DNA from: Neolecta irregularis DAH-3
Taxonomy: Eukaryota > Ascomycota > Neolectomycetes > Neolectales > Neolectaceae
Length of the DNA stretch: 10,198 nucleotides
Reading direction: 5' to 3'
Assembly: GCA_001929475.1 (NCBI GenBank)
Contig: LXFE01000771.1
Location: 1 to 10,198, forward strand
Shown here: positions 8,869 to 10,198 of the stretch, in pieces
How the letters are laid out: every line of letters starts with the position of its first letter
Numbering within the stretch: the first letter of the stretch is position 1
Notes under the pieces: model-generated
What the model was told of the DNA's origin: nothing
What the model saw: only the letters and a program-made list of their open reading frames with translations
Databases searched by the model: none
Program-made: the position numbers and the translations under genes

Positions 8869-9595
8869 AAGCCTCCATATTCCAGAATTTTAGCTCTTGA
8901 TAAACGGAATTCTAAACTTTAGTTCCAGTGATCTGAATAATGCTATCCAAAAATATTTTCATCTCCAATCATTCGGAAATAATAGATTATTTGCATCGCT
9001 GACCTCAGGACGATCAAACCTAAATAGAGTCGAATTGAATCTTGACATCTTCAAAGAGTTGCCGAAATAGTCAGGCCTCGCCATATCCATAGCAAACATG
9101 GGTAGCTAAGGATTTTGATTAACTATACCCATGACATCTCTCGGTCGATCAACCAATTGTCAATTTCCCTTTTCGTGAGAAACTTAATTTATGTCTCACT
9201 GTGATCTATCTTGTTACAGTAGAACTTAGGTGTCGGGAATCTCCGTACAACGAATTCCTCATTAAAACGAACCCAAACGCCTTCCAAAATCAAAATGTAC
9301 AAGGTCTAACGTAATATCATGATAGAACGAATCCTCCATATAACAAATACAACACCCCTGAACGCCACATTAGTTATTACCAGGTTCTATTGTAGATTAC
9401 AGTGATAATATGACATGCCTTAATATGTCGGCTAAGACAATTAGATTGAACCAGTTGAATTACAAATGACATTCATTTAAATATTGCGGGTATAAATGAA
9501 GAAAAGTTTCCACTATCGCAAAATTATACCCTTGAACTGTCCCTAAAGCATCTCCTTACCGTTTTCTACACCATATCTGTGAGGCGAATATTCTT

Positions 9596-10198
9596 ATGCA
9601 ACTTGAAATTCTTTACATATTTGTCGGTTTACTCTTTCGACTGGTAGACTGTTCCAACTACGATCCTATCAAGCACGCAACTTGGCAAATTTATGACGCT
9701 GTGAATGATGTCAGATATCTTCCCAGTAGAGGGATTGGTGATGAAGATAAAAAAAAGTTATTAAAGGTTACCGAATGGAAACCAAATGATCCCCTCGGCG
9801 GTTTTGTGCCAAGCACTGGGAAGATTATTTGTGAACTACATTCTCGTCATGATCTTGAAGAGAATAAACATCTCTTGAAAGTATGCCACGATGCTGGGAG
9901 GCGAATTGCTGAAGTCGTCTCGATTCGTGAAAATATCAAACTGCTTTTCACTTTTCATGAATATTTACATTCTAAACAAAGTGCTCTTTCATAATCTACT
10001 GTGCCTTACATTTCAGCAATCGCAAGCACTGAATGTGGTACTTACATTCCTGTTTTGGATCTAGGCAACGAAATAAGGTCAGTGCATTGCAATATCCCAA
10101 ATTTCTTATGAGACAGGTACTATCCTCAGCCACTTGTGAAGAATATGTTTTTCCCATGGGAACACGAATCATTGCAAGCACCTTTTATGGAATATGAT
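9596..10198 (+). CDS. small probably secreted protein, unknown function, 3' end missing
   Basis: I do not recognise this protein. ATG 9596 opens with a hydrophobic stretch (ILYIFVGLLFRLV, residues 5-17) that looks like a signal peptide, with cleavage plausible near Cys19-Ser20. Exon 9596-9980 continues across a 36-nt intron (9981-10016, GTGCTC to TTTCAG) into 10017-10077, then a 39-nt intron (10078-10116, GTCAGT to AGACAG), then 10117 to the window edge. The joined frame gives 176 residues with no stop, so the gene runs off the right end. The mature part is charged, with Cys79, Cys97 and Cys135 and a distinctive GTYIPVLDLGNEIRYYP segment. Reading without splicing stops at 9994. A longer first intron (90 nt, donor at 9927) would also keep the frame. 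A secreted effector is possible if the fungus is host-associated, but nothing here proves it. Confidence 0.65.

Larger units (their letters stand above)
8474..9595. other. about 1.1 kb intergenic, divergent promoter region
   Basis: AT-rich DNA between the start codons of THR4 (minus) and the secreted-protein gene (plus), so both promoters lie here. A poly-T run sits just upstream of THR4 (about 8502-8509). The GC-rich palindrome at 8791-8868 stands out sharply against its surroundings. No open frame, tRNA or transposon gene is visible. Confidence 0.6.

Overview
This window comes from a filamentous ascomycete fungus (Pezizomycotina-like). Its four recognisable genes are conserved eukaryotic housekeeping genes broken up by spliceosomal introns, the intergenic DNA is AT-rich, and the protein sequences read like filamentous-ascomycete orthologues. 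The genus cannot be fixed from sequence alone. A species with secreted effectors is possible but not shown.

Layout, left to right: a 16-bp tandem repeat array running off the left edge (3-114); BET3/TRAPPC3 on the minus strand (190-912, five exons); a 111-bp divergent promoter; the U5 snRNP 40-kDa WD40 protein on the plus strand (1024-2261, six exons); an 89-bp convergent gap; the intronless mitochondrial factor SDHAF4/Sdh8 on the minus strand (2351-2668); a region with clear minus-strand splice signals but an unrecognised and uncertain product (2737-3558); about 1.7 kb without a supportable gene; a minus-strand gene joining one CCCH zinc finger to a coiled coil (5279-6266); threonine synthase THR4 on the minus strand (6776-8473, four exons); about 1.1 kb of intergenic DNA with a GC-rich imperfect palindrome; and the 5' part of a small, probably secreted protein gene of unknown function (9596 to the right edge, three exons so far).

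The strongest observation concerns the introns. Fifteen introns can be placed in five genes, eleven or twelve of them fixed to the base by homologous protein context. All measure 31-43 nt, with CTRAY-type branch sites only a few nucleotides from the acceptor in several cases. This is close to the lower physical limit reported for spliceosomal introns and points to a genome-wide minimal-intron architecture. Within that set are a probable GC-AG intron in BET3, a TAGTAG tandem acceptor in the U5-40K gene, and a 36-nt stop-free intron inside the PLP phosphate-binding loop of threonine synthase. Retaining that last one would insert 12 residues in frame into the active site.

The genes do not form a functional cluster. 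They cover vesicle tethering, splicing, complex II assembly, threonine synthesis, a possible RNA-binding protein and a secreted protein.
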